This document shows, one piece after another, positions 1 through 10,500 of a stretch of 64,000 nucleotides of DNA. Positions within the stretch are counted from its first letter, which is position 1; every line of letters begins with the position of its first letter. The DNA is from Enterobacterales bacterium (lineage in GTDB: Bacteria > Pseudomonadota > Gammaproteobacteria > Enterobacterales > Kangiellaceae). A program made the position numbers and the translations under genes. The DNA lies in assembly GCA_030949565.1 (NCBI GenBank), contig JAUZSK010000071.1, positions 27,014 to 91,013 of the forward strand, written 5' to 3'. The notes beneath the pieces were generated by a model that saw only the letters and a program-made list of their open reading frames with translations, did no database searches and was not told where the DNA came from.

Positions 1-1050
1 TATCGCACTACCGCCACTTTGATGAATAATCTGCAAAACTTTAAAGTGGCCAACGCCTCCGGGAACATTAAGCCCAACCGATAATGTATGGCCAGGCACT
101 ACAGGTTTTGGATCGCTCTCGCCTTGTTTAAATGCCTGCACCACGGGAGCAGTATTTTCAGACTGTACTGAAATCACTTTGGGTCGCTTGCTACCGATAA
201 CGCCGAGGGTTTCAAGCTCATCCCAAGCCTTCCACATGCCTAAAATTCCAGTACCGCCGCCGGTGGGATAGAGCACCACATCGGGCAGTTGCCATTTTGT
301 TTGCCCTTGATCAGGTTTGGGCTCGGCTAATTCTAAACCTAAGGTTTTTTTACCATCAATTCGCCAGCCGGGTTCTTGAAAGGTCGCCATATTAAAATAG
401 CCTTGAGGTAGATATTTTTGCTTCATCAGTGCCCCTGCTTCTTTAATGGTGCCTTTCACTAGCTCTATTTCAATGTCATTACGCATTTTGGCAAGCGCAC
501 TGACTCGTCCAAGGATCGGCATCGGCGTATCATCGGGCATAATAATGACGGCTTGCATGCCAGCTTTGATGGCGTATTCAGCTAGCGAGTCACCCGCATT
601 GCCTTGGGTTGGAACAACTAGTTTATTCAGTGCAAATTGATGCGCCATGGAGATTGCCATACTCATACCGCGATCTTTAAAACTGCCGGTAGGGTTTGCA
701 CCATAACCAGTATGAGGCTGACCTTCATCCTTTAAAAATAATTGAAAGCCATGTTTTTTTGCGTGTGTATTTTTGTGTAGCGGGATTTCGGGGGTGTAGC
801 CTTCAGACAAACTAATGATGTGCTTTTGATCATTTGTATCTGAAATGTCTAGCGGTAATAAACTACCAAAGCGCCACATGGATTTTATCTGTGGTTGATA
901 CCAAGTAAGATTGGGCTTTTGCTGTTTAATGGCCTCAAGATCGAACTGCATTTCAATCGGTTTTTGATCCGCTGGGCAGAGGTTCATGAGTTGTTGTGTG
1001 GCGTAGATTTTGCCACAAAAACTGCATTGTTGATGTTTTACAAAGCTCAT
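1..1050 (-). CDS. Threonine synthase-like PLP-dependent enzyme (partial, runs off left edge)
   Basis: Reverse-strand translation MSFVKHQQCSFCGKIYATQQLMNLCP...EGYTPEIPLHKN...GANPTGSFKDRGMSMA...: N-terminal Cys-rich zinc-ribbon-like segment and PLP-lysine motif SFKDRG. Confidence 0.8.
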   Translation of the reverse strand, partial: MSFVKHQQCSFCGKIYATQQLMNLCPADQKPIEMQFDLEAIKQQKPNLTWYQPQIKSMWRFGSLLPLDISDTNDQKHIISLSEGYTPEIPLHKNTHAKKHGFQLFLKDEGQPHTGYGANPTGSFKDRGMSMAISMAHQFALNKLVVPTQGNAGDSLAEYAIKAGMQAVIIMPDDTPMPILGRVSALAKMRNDIEIELVKGTIKEAGALMKQKYLPQGYFNMATFQEPGWRIDGKKTLGLELAEPKPDQGQTKWQLPDVVLYPTGGGTGILGMWKAWDELETLGVIGSKRPKVISVQSENTAPVVQAFKQGESDPKPVVPGHTLSVGLNVPGGVGHFKVLQIIHQSGGSAI

Positions 1051-1074
1051 ATTTTTCCTTTTTAATTTTTATAT

Positions 1075-2484
1075 TTAATAATCTTCGATGCCAAATTGCT
1101 TCATTTTTCTGGCCAAAGTATTTCTTCCCCAGCCTAAGTGATTTGCGGCTTCGCCTTTCTTACCGTCGCTCACTTTTAATGCGCTTTCTATGAGCAGTTT
1201 TTCCACTTGTTCTTGGGTTGAAATAAAAATATTTTGATCACCATCATCAAACCGATTATTGACATCGTTTTGGAATTGTTTTTGCCACTTATTGTCGTCA
1301 TCGATTAGTTGGTCATCGGCTAGTTCTGTAGGAAGATCCGTCGGCGTAATATACTGACTGTTAGCCATCACCGAAAGCCAGCGGCAAGTATTTTCCAGTT
1401 GTCTGACATTGCCAGGCCAGCTAAATCGTTTCATCTTTTCAATCGCATCTTCGGAAATCTGTATCTTAGGTTCGTTCAGATCATCGGAAATTTTACTTAA
1501 GAAAAAATCAGCCAGTAGTGCAATATCATCGGCTCGCTCTCTGAGCGGTGGTAACTCTAATGGGATAACATTGAGTCGGTGATAGAGATCTTCTCTAAAC
1601 TCACCGCGTTGAACTTTTTCTAATAAATCTTGGTGGGTTGCTGCAACAATTCTGACATCGACTGATATGGGCTGGCTAGATCCGATCCGATAAAAAGTCC
1701 CTTCCGATAAAACTCTAAGTAACCGAGTTTGAGTATCTAATGGCATATCACCAATTTCATCTAAAAACAGCGTACCTTGATCCGCCTGCTCAAAGCGTCC
1801 GAGTGAGCGACCGGAAGCGCCGGTGAAGGAGCCTTTTTCATGCCCAAATAATTCCGATTCAATTAAATCTTTTGGAATGGCAGCCATATTGAGCGCGATA
1901 AAAGGTTTCTTTTTACGTGGACTATGCTGATGCAGGGCCTGTGCCACTAACTCTTTTCCGGTGCCTGATTCACCCTTGATTAACACACTCATATGCGAGT
2001 TAGACAAGCGTCCAATTGCGCGATACATATTTTGCATGGCGGGCGCTTCACCCACAATTGAAAAACGATTACTCGGGGGACTAACACTTTTGATGTTTTC
2101 GCTAACCCTTGGTGACAGTGCGCGTTCAACAATTTCACAGACTTCATCTAGATCAAAAGGTTTGGGTATATATTCAAAAGCTCCTTTAGTGTAGGCGGTG
2201 ACAGCACTATCTAAATCGGAATGCGCAGTCATAATGATAACCGGTAATTGTGGGTGATGATGTTGGCAGTGTTTTAGCAGATCAATACCCGATGCACCGG
2301 GCATTCTGACATCGGATATAAGGAGATCAAAATCTTGCCTTTTTAAGTGATCTAATGCGTTGGCAACGGAATCGGTTTGATTGACCTTTAAACCTAAATC
2401 GGTCAAGGTTTCATTGAGTACAAAGCGGATACTTGCATCATCATCCACCAGTAAAACCTGTTTGTTCTTAATCGTTTCATTCAT
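1075..2484 (-). CDS. ntrC: Nitrogen regulation response regulator NtrC (NR(I))
   Basis: Receiver domain (VDDDASIRFVL, SDVRMPG), sigma54 AAA+ motifs GESGTGKE and ELFGHEKGSFTGA, C-terminal Fis-type HTH (NHLGWGRNTLARKMKQ); next to ntrB. Confidence 0.95.
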   Translation of the reverse strand: MNETIKNKQVLLVDDDASIRFVLNETLTDLGLKVNQTDSVANALDHLKRQDFDLLISDVRMPGASGIDLLKHCQHHHPQLPVIIMTAHSDLDSAVTAYTKGAFEYIPKPFDLDEVCEIVERALSPRVSENIKSVSPPSNRFSIVGEAPAMQNMYRAIGRLSNSHMSVLIKGESGTGKELVAQALHQHSPRKKKPFIALNMAAIPKDLIESELFGHEKGSFTGASGRSLGRFEQADQGTLFLDEIGDMPLDTQTRLLRVLSEGTFYRIGSSQPISVDVRIVAATHQDLLEKVQRGEFREDLYHRLNVIPLELPPLRERADDIALLADFFLSKISDDLNEPKIQISEDAIEKMKRFSWPGNVRQLENTCRWLSVMANSQYITPTDLPTELADDQLIDDDNKWQKQFQNDVNNRFDDGDQNIFISTQEQVEKLLIESALKVSDGKKGEAANHLGWGRNTLARKMKQFGIEDY

Positions 2485-3569
2485 AATTTTGGCTCATTTG
2501 GTGATTCTTTAGCTGGTTTTATCATGGGTAAATAGAGACTAAATCGAGTCGGGTTTTGGCGGTTTTCTAGCTCAATAATGCCTTGGTGGCGTTGCACTAA
2601 GCTTTGCGCAATACTTAAGCCTAAACCACTGGAACTTTTCCCGCTAATGGTTGGAAAAAATATATCGTTGGCAAAGTTTTTAGCAATGCCTGCACCATTA
2701 TCTTCCACCACAATTTTGAGCACCTGCCTAAATTGTTGCTGCCCAATGGTATGCTGATGCAGCATTCGGGTACTAAGGGTTAATTTCGCCTGGTCGGATT
2801 GCTGTGAACTGACGGCTTCTGCGGCATTTTTAATTAAATTGAGTAGTGCTTGTTGGATCTGATTAGGTGCAATACAGATGTCCGGTAAGCTAGGATCATA
2901 ATCCTTAATCACCTTTATTTTATTCGTCATTTGCAGTAATACGATCTGCAACGCCTGTTCTATCACCCGGTGTGGATTAGCCATTTCGGCCAACTCGGGC
3001 TTGGCGGGCATCAGTAACCGGTCAACTAGAGCACCAAGACGATCGGCCTCTTGCACGATAATCCGTGAATACTTATTGGAAAAATTCGCGGGTAGTTTGC
3101 GTTCTAGCAATTGAGCCGCACCTTTGATTCCACCGAGTGGGTTTTTAATCTCATGTGCAAGGTTTTGAATCAAATGTTCGCTAACGCGACTTTGTTGTTG
3201 AATTTGTAAATCTTTGCGGATTTTTTTAATGTGAGCACTACTTTGAAACTCTAGCAATAGATCTTTTTCTGTTAGCCATTGGCCAGGAGTGATCATGACA
3301 TTGCTACGTAAAATCCCCTTGGGTAAATGCAGTTCGATTTCTTCAATAAAGGCCGATTGAGCTGGTGCTTGTAGGCTTTTTAGCAGGTCTGGTGTCATTT
3401 CACCTTTGACCCAATCGAAAAAATAGATTTTGTTTTGCAACTGACGGTTGGTGATCCCAAGCAGTTGTTCCGCCGCCGGATTCATAGAATTTATAGCAAA
3501 GGTTTCATCCAACAAAACCAAAGCAGTGCTGATTAAATGGCTGTCAATTTTAGGGAAAGCTGGTGTCAT
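2481..3569 (-). CDS. ntrB: Nitrogen regulation sensor histidine kinase NtrB (NR(II))
   Basis: H-box LAHEIKNPLGGIKGAAQLLER, N-box NLIKNAAEA, G-boxes DNGAGI / SGLGLSIAQ; overlaps ntrC by 4 nt. Confidence 0.94.
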   Translation of the reverse strand: MTPAFPKIDSHLISTALVLLDETFAINSMNPAAEQLLGITNRQLQNKIYFFDWVKGEMTPDLLKSLQAPAQSAFIEEIELHLPKGILRSNVMITPGQWLTEKDLLLEFQSSAHIKKIRKDLQIQQQSRVSEHLIQNLAHEIKNPLGGIKGAAQLLERKLPANFSNKYSRIIVQEADRLGALVDRLLMPAKPELAEMANPHRVIEQALQIVLLQMTNKIKVIKDYDPSLPDICIAPNQIQQALLNLIKNAAEAVSSQQSDQAKLTLSTRMLHQHTIGQQQFRQVLKIVVEDNGAGIAKNFANDIFFPTISGKSSSGLGLSIAQSLVQRHQGIIELENRQNPTRFSLYLPMIKPAKESPNEPKL

Positions 3570-3601
3570 TATCGGTTAAAAAATAGCCATAGTAGACAGG
3601 G

Positions 3602-3607
3602 ATTATA
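3602..3607 (-). promoter_or_regulatory. Candidate sigma70 -10 hexamer (TATAAT) for ntrBC
   Basis: Reverse strand TATAAT about 33 nt upstream of the ntrB start; the -35 position falls on the edge of NtrC box 1. Confidence 0.45.
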
Positions 3608-3625
3608 GGGGAGCTAATATTGGAA

Positions 3626-3642
3626 TGCACCAAAATAGTGCA
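3626..3642. promoter_or_regulatory. NtrC binding site 1 (TGCACCAAAATAGTGCA)
   Basis: One mismatch from the classical dyad TGCACCAnnnTGGTGCA. Confidence 0.85.
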
Positions 3643-3679
3643 AAAAGTTCTAAGGGTGATCCTTTGCTTTGGTTGAATA

Positions 3680-3696
3680 TGCACCAAAATGGTGCA
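3680..3696. promoter_or_regulatory. NtrC binding site 2 (TGCACCAAAATGGTGCA)
   Basis: Exact palindromic consensus. Confidence 0.9.
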
Positions 3697-3720
3697 AGAA
3701 ATAGTTGAAATTAGCAAAAA

Positions 3721-3737
3721 TGCACCAAAATGGTGCA
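3721..3737. promoter_or_regulatory. NtrC binding site 3 (TGCACCAAAATGGTGCA)
   Basis: Exact palindromic consensus, identical to site 2. Confidence 0.9.
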
Positions 3738-3771
3738 AAAATTTGAAAAATGGTGGATTAAAGCCTAATGA

Positions 3772-3788
3772 TGCACCATTTTGGTGCA
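3772..3788. promoter_or_regulatory. NtrC binding site 4 (TGCACCATTTTGGTGCA)
   Basis: Exact consensus arms. Confidence 0.9.
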
Positions 3789-3815
3789 TCATTTAAAAGG
3801 TTATAAAAGCAAGCC

Positions 3816-5051
3816 CTAATACAATATACGGCTTTTAATGGTGCCTGGGATCTGCTTGAGTTCCGTAAAGGCATCTTGGCTTGAGCTCTGGTCGATATCG
3901 GTAACAACATAACCCACATCAGCGTTAGTTTGTAGGTATTGGGCTGAAATATTAACCCCAGTGGAGGAAAATATATCATTAATCTTGGCTAAAATTCCCG
4001 GCTCATTGTGGTGGATATGACAAATCCGGTGTTTACCATCGAGTGCAGGCAATCCAACTTGTGGGAAGTTGACGGTTGACAGGGTCGAACCGTTATTGCT
4101 GTATTTGACCAGTTTTTCTGCTACTTCAATACCGATATTCACTTGCGCTTCTTTGGTACTACCGCCTATATGTGGTGTTAATAAAACATTGTCAAATTGG
4201 CGCAGCGATGATACAAACTCTTCTTGGTTGGATTTTGGCTCTGCAGGGAAGACATCAATGGCTGCACCAGCAATATCGCCCGATTCTAAAGCCTGGGTTA
4301 AAGCATCAATATCGACCACCGTACCTCGTGACGCATTAATCAATATTGCGCCTTTTTTAAGCTGGCTAAAGGCTTCTTTATTCATCATGTTTTTGGTTTG
4401 AGCGGTTTGAGGTACGTGAAAAGTTACCACATCGGAGGTTTCTAATAGCTGACGCAGGCTATCGGCTGGGCGTGCATTGCCTAATGAAAGTTTTTTCTCA
4501 ATATCATAAAACTGTACCTGCATACCAAGGCCTTCTGCCAAAATACCGGTCTGAGTACCAATATGGCCGTAACCTACAATACCCAGTTTTTTACCACGGG
4601 TCTCATAAGCATTAGCCGCCGATTTTTTCCACTCACCACGATGGGCGGCAGCATTTTTATCAGGAATACCGCGCAATAATAGGATGATTTCAGCTAATAC
4701 CAGTTCGGCAACACTGCGGGTATTGGCAAATGGCGCATTAAACACCGGAATACCTCGGCGGGAGGTGGCTTTAAGATCGACTTGATTGGTGCCTATACAA
4801 AAACAGCCTATGGCGGATAGTTTAGGCGAATAGTCCAGCAATTCTTGGGTTACTTGAGTGCGTGAGCGAATACCAAGAAAATAAGCATCGGCCATGGCTT
4901 CTTTTAATTCATCCTGAGGCAAGGATTTCGCAGCAGTAAAGATATTGTTATAACCATCTTTACGTAACAATTCTTCGGCGCTCGGATGAATGCCTTCTAA
5001 CAAAACAATTTTGATATTTTTTTTAGCTAAGGAGGTGTTTGCGCTACTCAC
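3816..5051 (-). CDS. serA: D-3-phosphoglycerate dehydrogenase with C-terminal ACT domain
   Basis: GYGHIGTQ nucleotide-binding motif, NASRGTVVD, TPHIGGST, C-terminal ACT segment HHNEPGILAKINDIFSSTGVNI. Confidence 0.93.
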   Translation of the reverse strand: MSSANTSLAKKNIKIVLLEGIHPSAEELLRKDGYNNIFTAAKSLPQDELKEAMADAYFLGIRSRTQVTQELLDYSPKLSAIGCFCIGTNQVDLKATSRRGIPVFNAPFANTRSVAELVLAEIILLLRGIPDKNAAAHRGEWKKSAANAYETRGKKLGIVGYGHIGTQTGILAEGLGMQVQFYDIEKKLSLGNARPADSLRQLLETSDVVTFHVPQTAQTKNMMNKEAFSQLKKGAILINASRGTVVDIDALTQALESGDIAGAAIDVFPAEPKSNQEEFVSSLRQFDNVLLTPHIGGSTKEAQVNIGIEVAEKLVKYSNNGSTLSTVNFPQVGLPALDGKHRICHIHHNEPGILAKINDIFSSTGVNISAQYLQTNADVGYVVTDIDQSSSQDAFTELKQIPGTIKSRILY

Positions 5052-5211
5052 TGATTTTTCCTATGGGTCTAATAATGCTTATTCAGCATCTAAAGCAAAA
5101 GCATAACAAAATAAATACAAATGACTAGTGATTTAGCTGGGTTTGGCTCTTTTTCTATCATAATTTATGGTAATAAGCCTTTTTTACTGTGCTAGGTCCA
5201 ATTTTCTTTAT

Positions 5212-5233
5212 TTGTCATAAAAGCGTAATATAC
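5212..5233 (+). promoter_or_regulatory. Weak Pho-box-like element upstream of phoB
   Basis: TTGTCATAAAA followed 11 nt later by GCGTAATATAC. Confidence 0.4.
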
Positions 5234-5330
5234 TTGCCTCAGACTTTATGCCTTATTCGATACTTGGCAGGCGTCTGACCTGATTTTTTTGCTATCGACA
5301 TTTTTTAACTCTGTGACAGTGGCGTATTTT

Positions 5331-6023
5331 ATGTCTGTAACCATTTTATTAGTCGAAGATGAAGTAGCCATTCGAGAGATGCTACGTTATGCGCTTGAAA
5401 GGCAAAACTACCAAGTGATTGAAGCGGGTGATGCCACGCAAGCGAGACAGATGATGATGACCCAACGGCCTGATTTGATCGTGGTGGATTGGATGATGCC
5501 TGGTGAATCTGGGGTTGAATTTATTCGTCAAATAAAGCGTGATCAAGTACTATCAGAGATACCTTGTATGATGCTGACCGCTCGGGTGGAAGAGACCGAT
5601 AAGGTTAACGGTTTGGATTCTGGTGCCGACGACTATATGGTTAAGCCGGTGGCGATCCGCGAATTTCAGGCGCGAATCAAAGCCTTGTTACGTCGAGTTA
5701 AGCATTCAAATGACCCGCAAATTTTGCAATCAGTTGGAATAAAACTTAATTTAGCCATTCATCAACTAACACTTGATGGTCAAAGGGTTTCCATTGGCGC
5801 TTCCGAATTTAACCTGCTTAAATTTTTTCTAAGCCACAAAAATAAAGTCTATTCCCGCTCACAACTACTAGACTATGTGTGGGGGCAGGGGGTGTTTGTT
5901 GAAGAAAGAACTGTGGATGTACATATGTTACGTTTAAGAAAAATATTGAAACCTTTTGCAAAAGACAAGCTGATTCAAACCATTAGAGGCATGGGTTATA
6001 TGTTTTCTGAAGATGTTGTTTAG
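5331..6023 (+). CDS. phoB: Phosphate regulon response regulator PhoB
   Basis: Receiver plus winged-helix OmpR family (VDWMMPGESGVEFIRQI, VWGQGVFVEERTVDVHMLRLRK); followed by phoR. Track ORF begins at 5289; ATG at 5331 (MSVTILLVEDE) is the likely start. Confidence 0.92.
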   Translation: MSVTILLVEDEVAIREMLRYALERQNYQVIEAGDATQARQMMMTQRPDLIVVDWMMPGESGVEFIRQIKRDQVLSEIPCMMLTARVEETDKVNGLDSGADDYMVKPVAIREFQARIKALLRRVKHSNDPQILQSVGIKLNLAIHQLTLDGQRVSIGASEFNLLKFFLSHKNKVYSRSQLLDYVWGQGVFVEERTVDVHMLRLRKILKPFAKDKLIQTIRGMGYMFSEDVV

Positions 6024-6047
6024 GAATAATAGGAACGAGCTTATTTT

Positions 6048-7370
6048 ATGAATTCTGCATGGTCGATAGAATTTAGTCGTATTGTTTTGGTGCTAGTCTC
6101 GACCTTGGTGTTTGGATTAGTGTCCGGCTATTGGTTATTGTCGGTGGCAGTCAATGGCGGCTTATATGTGGGTTGGAATGCCTATCAACTTAGACGATTT
6201 GAGCGTTGGATTAGATCTGGTGCTCATACCGCCAGTGCGCCAGATGCGAGCGGTGTGTGGGAGCTTATTGTTCAACATATTTATCGCACTCAAAAAGCCA
6301 ACAAAGACCGTAAAAAACGTCTTGCCCAACTCGCTAGTCATTACCATGCAATTATGTCAGTACTGCCTGATGCGACGGTGGTTCTTAACCAGAATTTAGA
6401 AGTGGAGTGGGTTAATAAAATATCTCAAAGCATGCTAGGGATTGACGCTAATCGCGATGTGGGGCAAAAATTTTCTAATATTGTTCGCGTGACGGATATT
6501 ACTCGGCTGATTGAAAGCGCTCCGGATGCAGAGGAGATTGAAGTTGTTTCTCCAGCAGACATTAATAAGATGTTGGTGATAAAAAAAATCCACTACGGTG
6601 AGGGGAAAATCTTAGTCACTGCGCGAGACATCAGTCAAAGGATCGCTCTGCAAAAGCTACGAAAAGCCTTTATCGCTAACGCATCACATGAGCTAAGAAC
6701 ACCGCTAACAGTTATATCGGGTTATTTAGAAATGCTAGTCGATGACGAGGAATTGCCGCCCAATCTAAACAATATTGTGCAAAACACCTATTTGCAAGCG
6801 CAGCGAATGGATAATATTTTAGGCGATTTATTGGTGTTGTCAAAATTAGAAGAAAAGGGTTACTCGGAAACTAGTGGTGATATTTTAGATGTGCCTCAAC
6901 TAATTAAACGCTTAGTAAATGATTTTCAAAAGACCAAAGCCAGATCGACTCATCGTATAGAATTTGATGTTACCGAGGGTCTTAAAGTTAAAGTCGTAGA
7001 ATCAGAGTTTTATAGTCTATGTCAAAATTTAATCAGCAATGCAATTAAGTATTCACCGCCTGGGTCAAGTATAAGGATCGCTTGGGTGCTTTCCGATACA
7101 GCGGGTGCTTGTTTAAAAGTGACAGATAATGGCGTTGGTATAAAACCAGAACATTTGTCACGTTTAACTGAACGTTTTTACCGTGTCGATCAAAATACCA
7201 CGCGTAAAGTCAATGGAACAGGTTTAGGTTTGTCCATAGTCAAGCATATCATCGAAAATTACGGCGGTTATTTAAATATCGAAAGTGAAATTGACAAAGG
7301 TTCTACTTTTACCACCTGCTTCCCAAGCTTTCGTGTCAGCTACCATCAGGACGCAAGCGATAAGGTGTGA
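6048..7370 (+). CDS. phoR: Phosphate regulon sensor histidine kinase PhoR
   Basis: N-terminal membrane helices, PAS-like region, H-box FIANASHELRTPLTVISGYLEM, G-box GTGLGLSIVKHI. Confidence 0.92.
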   Translation: MNSAWSIEFSRIVLVLVSTLVFGLVSGYWLLSVAVNGGLYVGWNAYQLRRFERWIRSGAHTASAPDASGVWELIVQHIYRTQKANKDRKKRLAQLASHYHAIMSVLPDATVVLNQNLEVEWVNKISQSMLGIDANRDVGQKFSNIVRVTDITRLIESAPDAEEIEVVSPADINKMLVIKKIHYGEGKILVTARDISQRIALQKLRKAFIANASHELRTPLTVISGYLEMLVDDEELPPNLNNIVQNTYLQAQRMDNILGDLLVLSKLEEKGYSETSGDILDVPQLIKRLVNDFQKTKARSTHRIEFDVTEGLKVKVVESEFYSLCQNLISNAIKYSPPGSSIRIAWVLSDTAGACLKVTDNGVGIKPEHLSRLTERFYRVDQNTTRKVNGTGLGLSIVKHIIENYGGYLNIESEIDKGSTFTTCFPSFRVSYHQDASDKV

Positions 7371-7464
7371 ACACTTGCCCACCGATTAAAAAAGGCAAGA
7401 AATGATCGCTTTGTTAATCTGAAATCTCTAGTCCCAATACCCTTCAAACCTCCTCGTCACCGAT

Positions 7465-7496
7465 TTGTCATATTTTGTAATTTTTCTGACATTTTT
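7465..7496 (+). promoter_or_regulatory. Pho-box-like repeats upstream of the repeat lipoprotein
   Basis: TTGTCATATT, TTGTAATTTTT and CTGACATTTTT at 10/11-nt spacing. Confidence 0.5.
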
Positions 7497-7552
7497 ATTT
7501 CCTACCCTAGTCAGGATTTTAAAATTCTAAAATATATCTAGTGGAGATAGTT

Positions 7553-10500
7553 ATGAAATTTAGCCAAATATTTTCTGGGGTGGCGGTTGTTTCGTTACTT
7601 GCGCTTAGCGGGTGCGGTGGCGATATTAATATTGTGGAGGGTGGTCAAACAACACCGATCAATACGCCCCCCCTCCTTCTAGTGGCTTTCAGTGCCCAAG
7701 CTTTGCAACAAAAATTAGCGCAATTGCTAGTTATGCCAATGTTTGTGAAATTACGGGCACTTTAACTGCTAATGCAACTTTGACTCGAAATGCATTGTGG
7801 GTCTTAAATGGTCGTGTTGCCGTTGGTAATGATCGCGCAAATTCTGCGGTATTAACCGTTGAGTCAGGTACAACTATTATCGGCCGTACTGGCGATGATT
7901 TCTTGGTGGTTCGACGTAATTCGAAGATACAAGCCATTGGAACTCAGTCCGCACCTATTACCATGACTTCCTTTGAGGACATTACTGGTGCGGCAACGGG
8001 TATTGGCCAATGGGGCGGCTTAGTGCTACTCGGTAATGCTCCGACTAATTTATGTGACGGTCCAGATGCGGACCAGAATGCTTCAGCAACCGAATTGGCT
8101 AACTGTTCGGTTAATGCCGAAGGCAATGCTGGCTTATACGGTGGAGATAAACCAGCTGATGATTCCGGTATTTTAAACTATGTAGTTGTTAAATATGCCG
8201 GTAAAGCGCTTGGAAGTGGTGATGAGCTAAACGGTATTTCATTTGCTGGTGTGGGAAACGCAACCGTGGTTGACTATATTCAAGTGCATGAAAATTTAGA
8301 TGATGGTGTTGAATTTTTTGGTGGTACTGTCAATGTAAAGCATTTGGTTTTAACTGGTAATGGTGATGATGCTTTCGATTGGTCTTTTGGTTGGACTGGC
8401 ATGGCTCAATTTGTTTACACTCAAGCCAACGATACGACCGGTAATCGTCAGATAGAAGCGGATAACGGTGAATTGCAACCCGGTGCTACGCCTCAAACGG
8501 CACCTGTCATAGCAAACTTTACACTGGTGGGTGGTAATGTTCCTGCGGCTAACTCAGAAGGCATTCTTCTTCGCCACGGTACGGCAGGTGAGTTGCACAA
8601 CATTGTAGTGACTGGCCCTACAGGTATGGGTGAATGCTTGGAAGTCGATAGTATGCCTGAAACTCAAGGGCATGCGCAGGATGGCACTCTAACTATCGAC
8701 CATACGGTGATTGCTTGTAACAATGGCGAAAACTTTAAAGGTAGCGCAACACCATCATTAACGACTGAGCAGTGGTTTTTGGGGCAGCTAGGCAATGTTG
8801 CTTACACTGACTCTTCCGCGCTTTCGATGGATGTTAATGGTTATATGCCTACAGCGACTTCGCCACTGCTTGGTGCGGGTGTTGACCCATCAACTTTCGA
8901 TAGCTTTTTTGATTCGGTTAGTTATATTGGCGCGTTTGATGGCGTTAATGACTGGACTGAAGGTTGGACTGTTGGCGTTAGAGGTGGCTTCCCTGCTAAT
9001 GTAAAAAGCGCCATGCAATTAGGTCTAGCTGCTGATGTTTCTTCTGAGTTTCCAAGTATCACGAGTAAGCCAGTGTATCGTCTTTCTCTCGACACTGTTT
9101 TTACTCAAGATACTACGTTAACTAACGATGCTATTTGGATTTTAAATGGTCGAACAGCTGTTGGAAACGATAGAGCTAATAATGCAACACTTTATATCCA
9201 GCAGGGAACAACGGTCGTTGGAGAAACAGGTGATGATTTCTTGGTTGCACGACGAGGCTCTAAGATTAGTGCTGTTGGAACAAAAAGTGCGCCGATTATT
9301 CTTACCTCCATTCAAGATGTAACCGGTCAACCAACTGGTATCGGTCAATGGGGCGGGCTCGTTTGTTGGGTAATGCTCCGACTAATCTATGCGATGGCCC
9401 AGATGCCGATCAAATTGCTGATGCTGCTGAGTTGGCTGCATGTTCCGTCAATGCAGAAGGTAATGCTGGCTTATATGGCGGAGATAAAGTGGATGATGAC
9501 TCCGGTACATTAAAGTATGTGGTGGTTAAATATGCCGGTAAAGCTTTAGGTAGCGGTGATGAACTTAATGGGATCTCTTTTGCCGGTGTTGGTAATGCAA
9601 CCACCGTTGACTATATCCAGGTACATGAAAATTTAGATGATGGAGTGGAGTTTTTTTGGTGGTACGGTTAACGTTCGCCATGTGGTATTGACGGGTAATG
9701 GCGATGATGCATTTGACTGGTCATTCGGTTGGGTTGGTAATGCGCAGTTTGTTTATACTCAAGCAAACAATAATACTGGTAATCGACAAATAGAAGCGGA
9801 CAACGGTGAACTGCAGCCAGCAGCTTTACCACAAACCAATCCGGTGATTGCTAACTTTACGCTGGTTGGCGGTAGTGTTGCGGCACAAAATTCAGAAGGT
9901 GTGTTACTGCGTCATGGTACCGCTGGTCGTTTGCATAACGTTTTGATTACTGGGCCAGTTGGTATGGGTGAATGTCTTGAAGTGGATAGCATGGTTGAAA
10001 CACAAACCCACGCGGAAGATGGCACTTTGGTAATGACCAATTCGATAGTTGCTTGTGAAAATGGTGAAAACTTTAAAGGCAATGCAACGCCTACCTTGAC
10101 TACCGAACAATGGTTCCTTGGTCAATCTGGTAATCAGGCCTTTACCACCACAGAAGCATTAAAATTACTTGCTGATGGTTATACACCCAAAGCGGGCTCA
10201 CCTCTGCTAGGTAGTGGTTTGGATGTGGCAAGTACCTATTCTAATCCATGGTTTAAAACAACTGACTATATTGGTGCTTTTGATGGCAACACTAATTGGA
10301 TGGAAGGCTGGACTTATGGTGTTAATTCCGGCATTCCTAAGAGTGTTGTTGCGGCAGATGTTCAAGGCCTAGCAGTGGATGTATCGGGCAGTTACCCAAG
10401 TATTACTGATAAGCCTGTTTATCGATTTAATCTTGATACATCCTTCATCACTGATGCTGTGTTAACCAACGATAAGCATTGGGTCATTAAAGGTCGAACT

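Noticed and set aside
3626-3788. Four short near-identical repeats as a CRISPR-like array
   Set aside because: Units are 17-bp NtrC palindromes with irregular 24-37 bp spacing and no Cas genes nearby.
3550-3792. 80-aa reverse-strand ORF with repeated H-H-x-G/ILVH segments
   Set aside because: It is created by translating the four NtrC palindromes between serA and ntrB; no family resemblance or ribosome-binding site.
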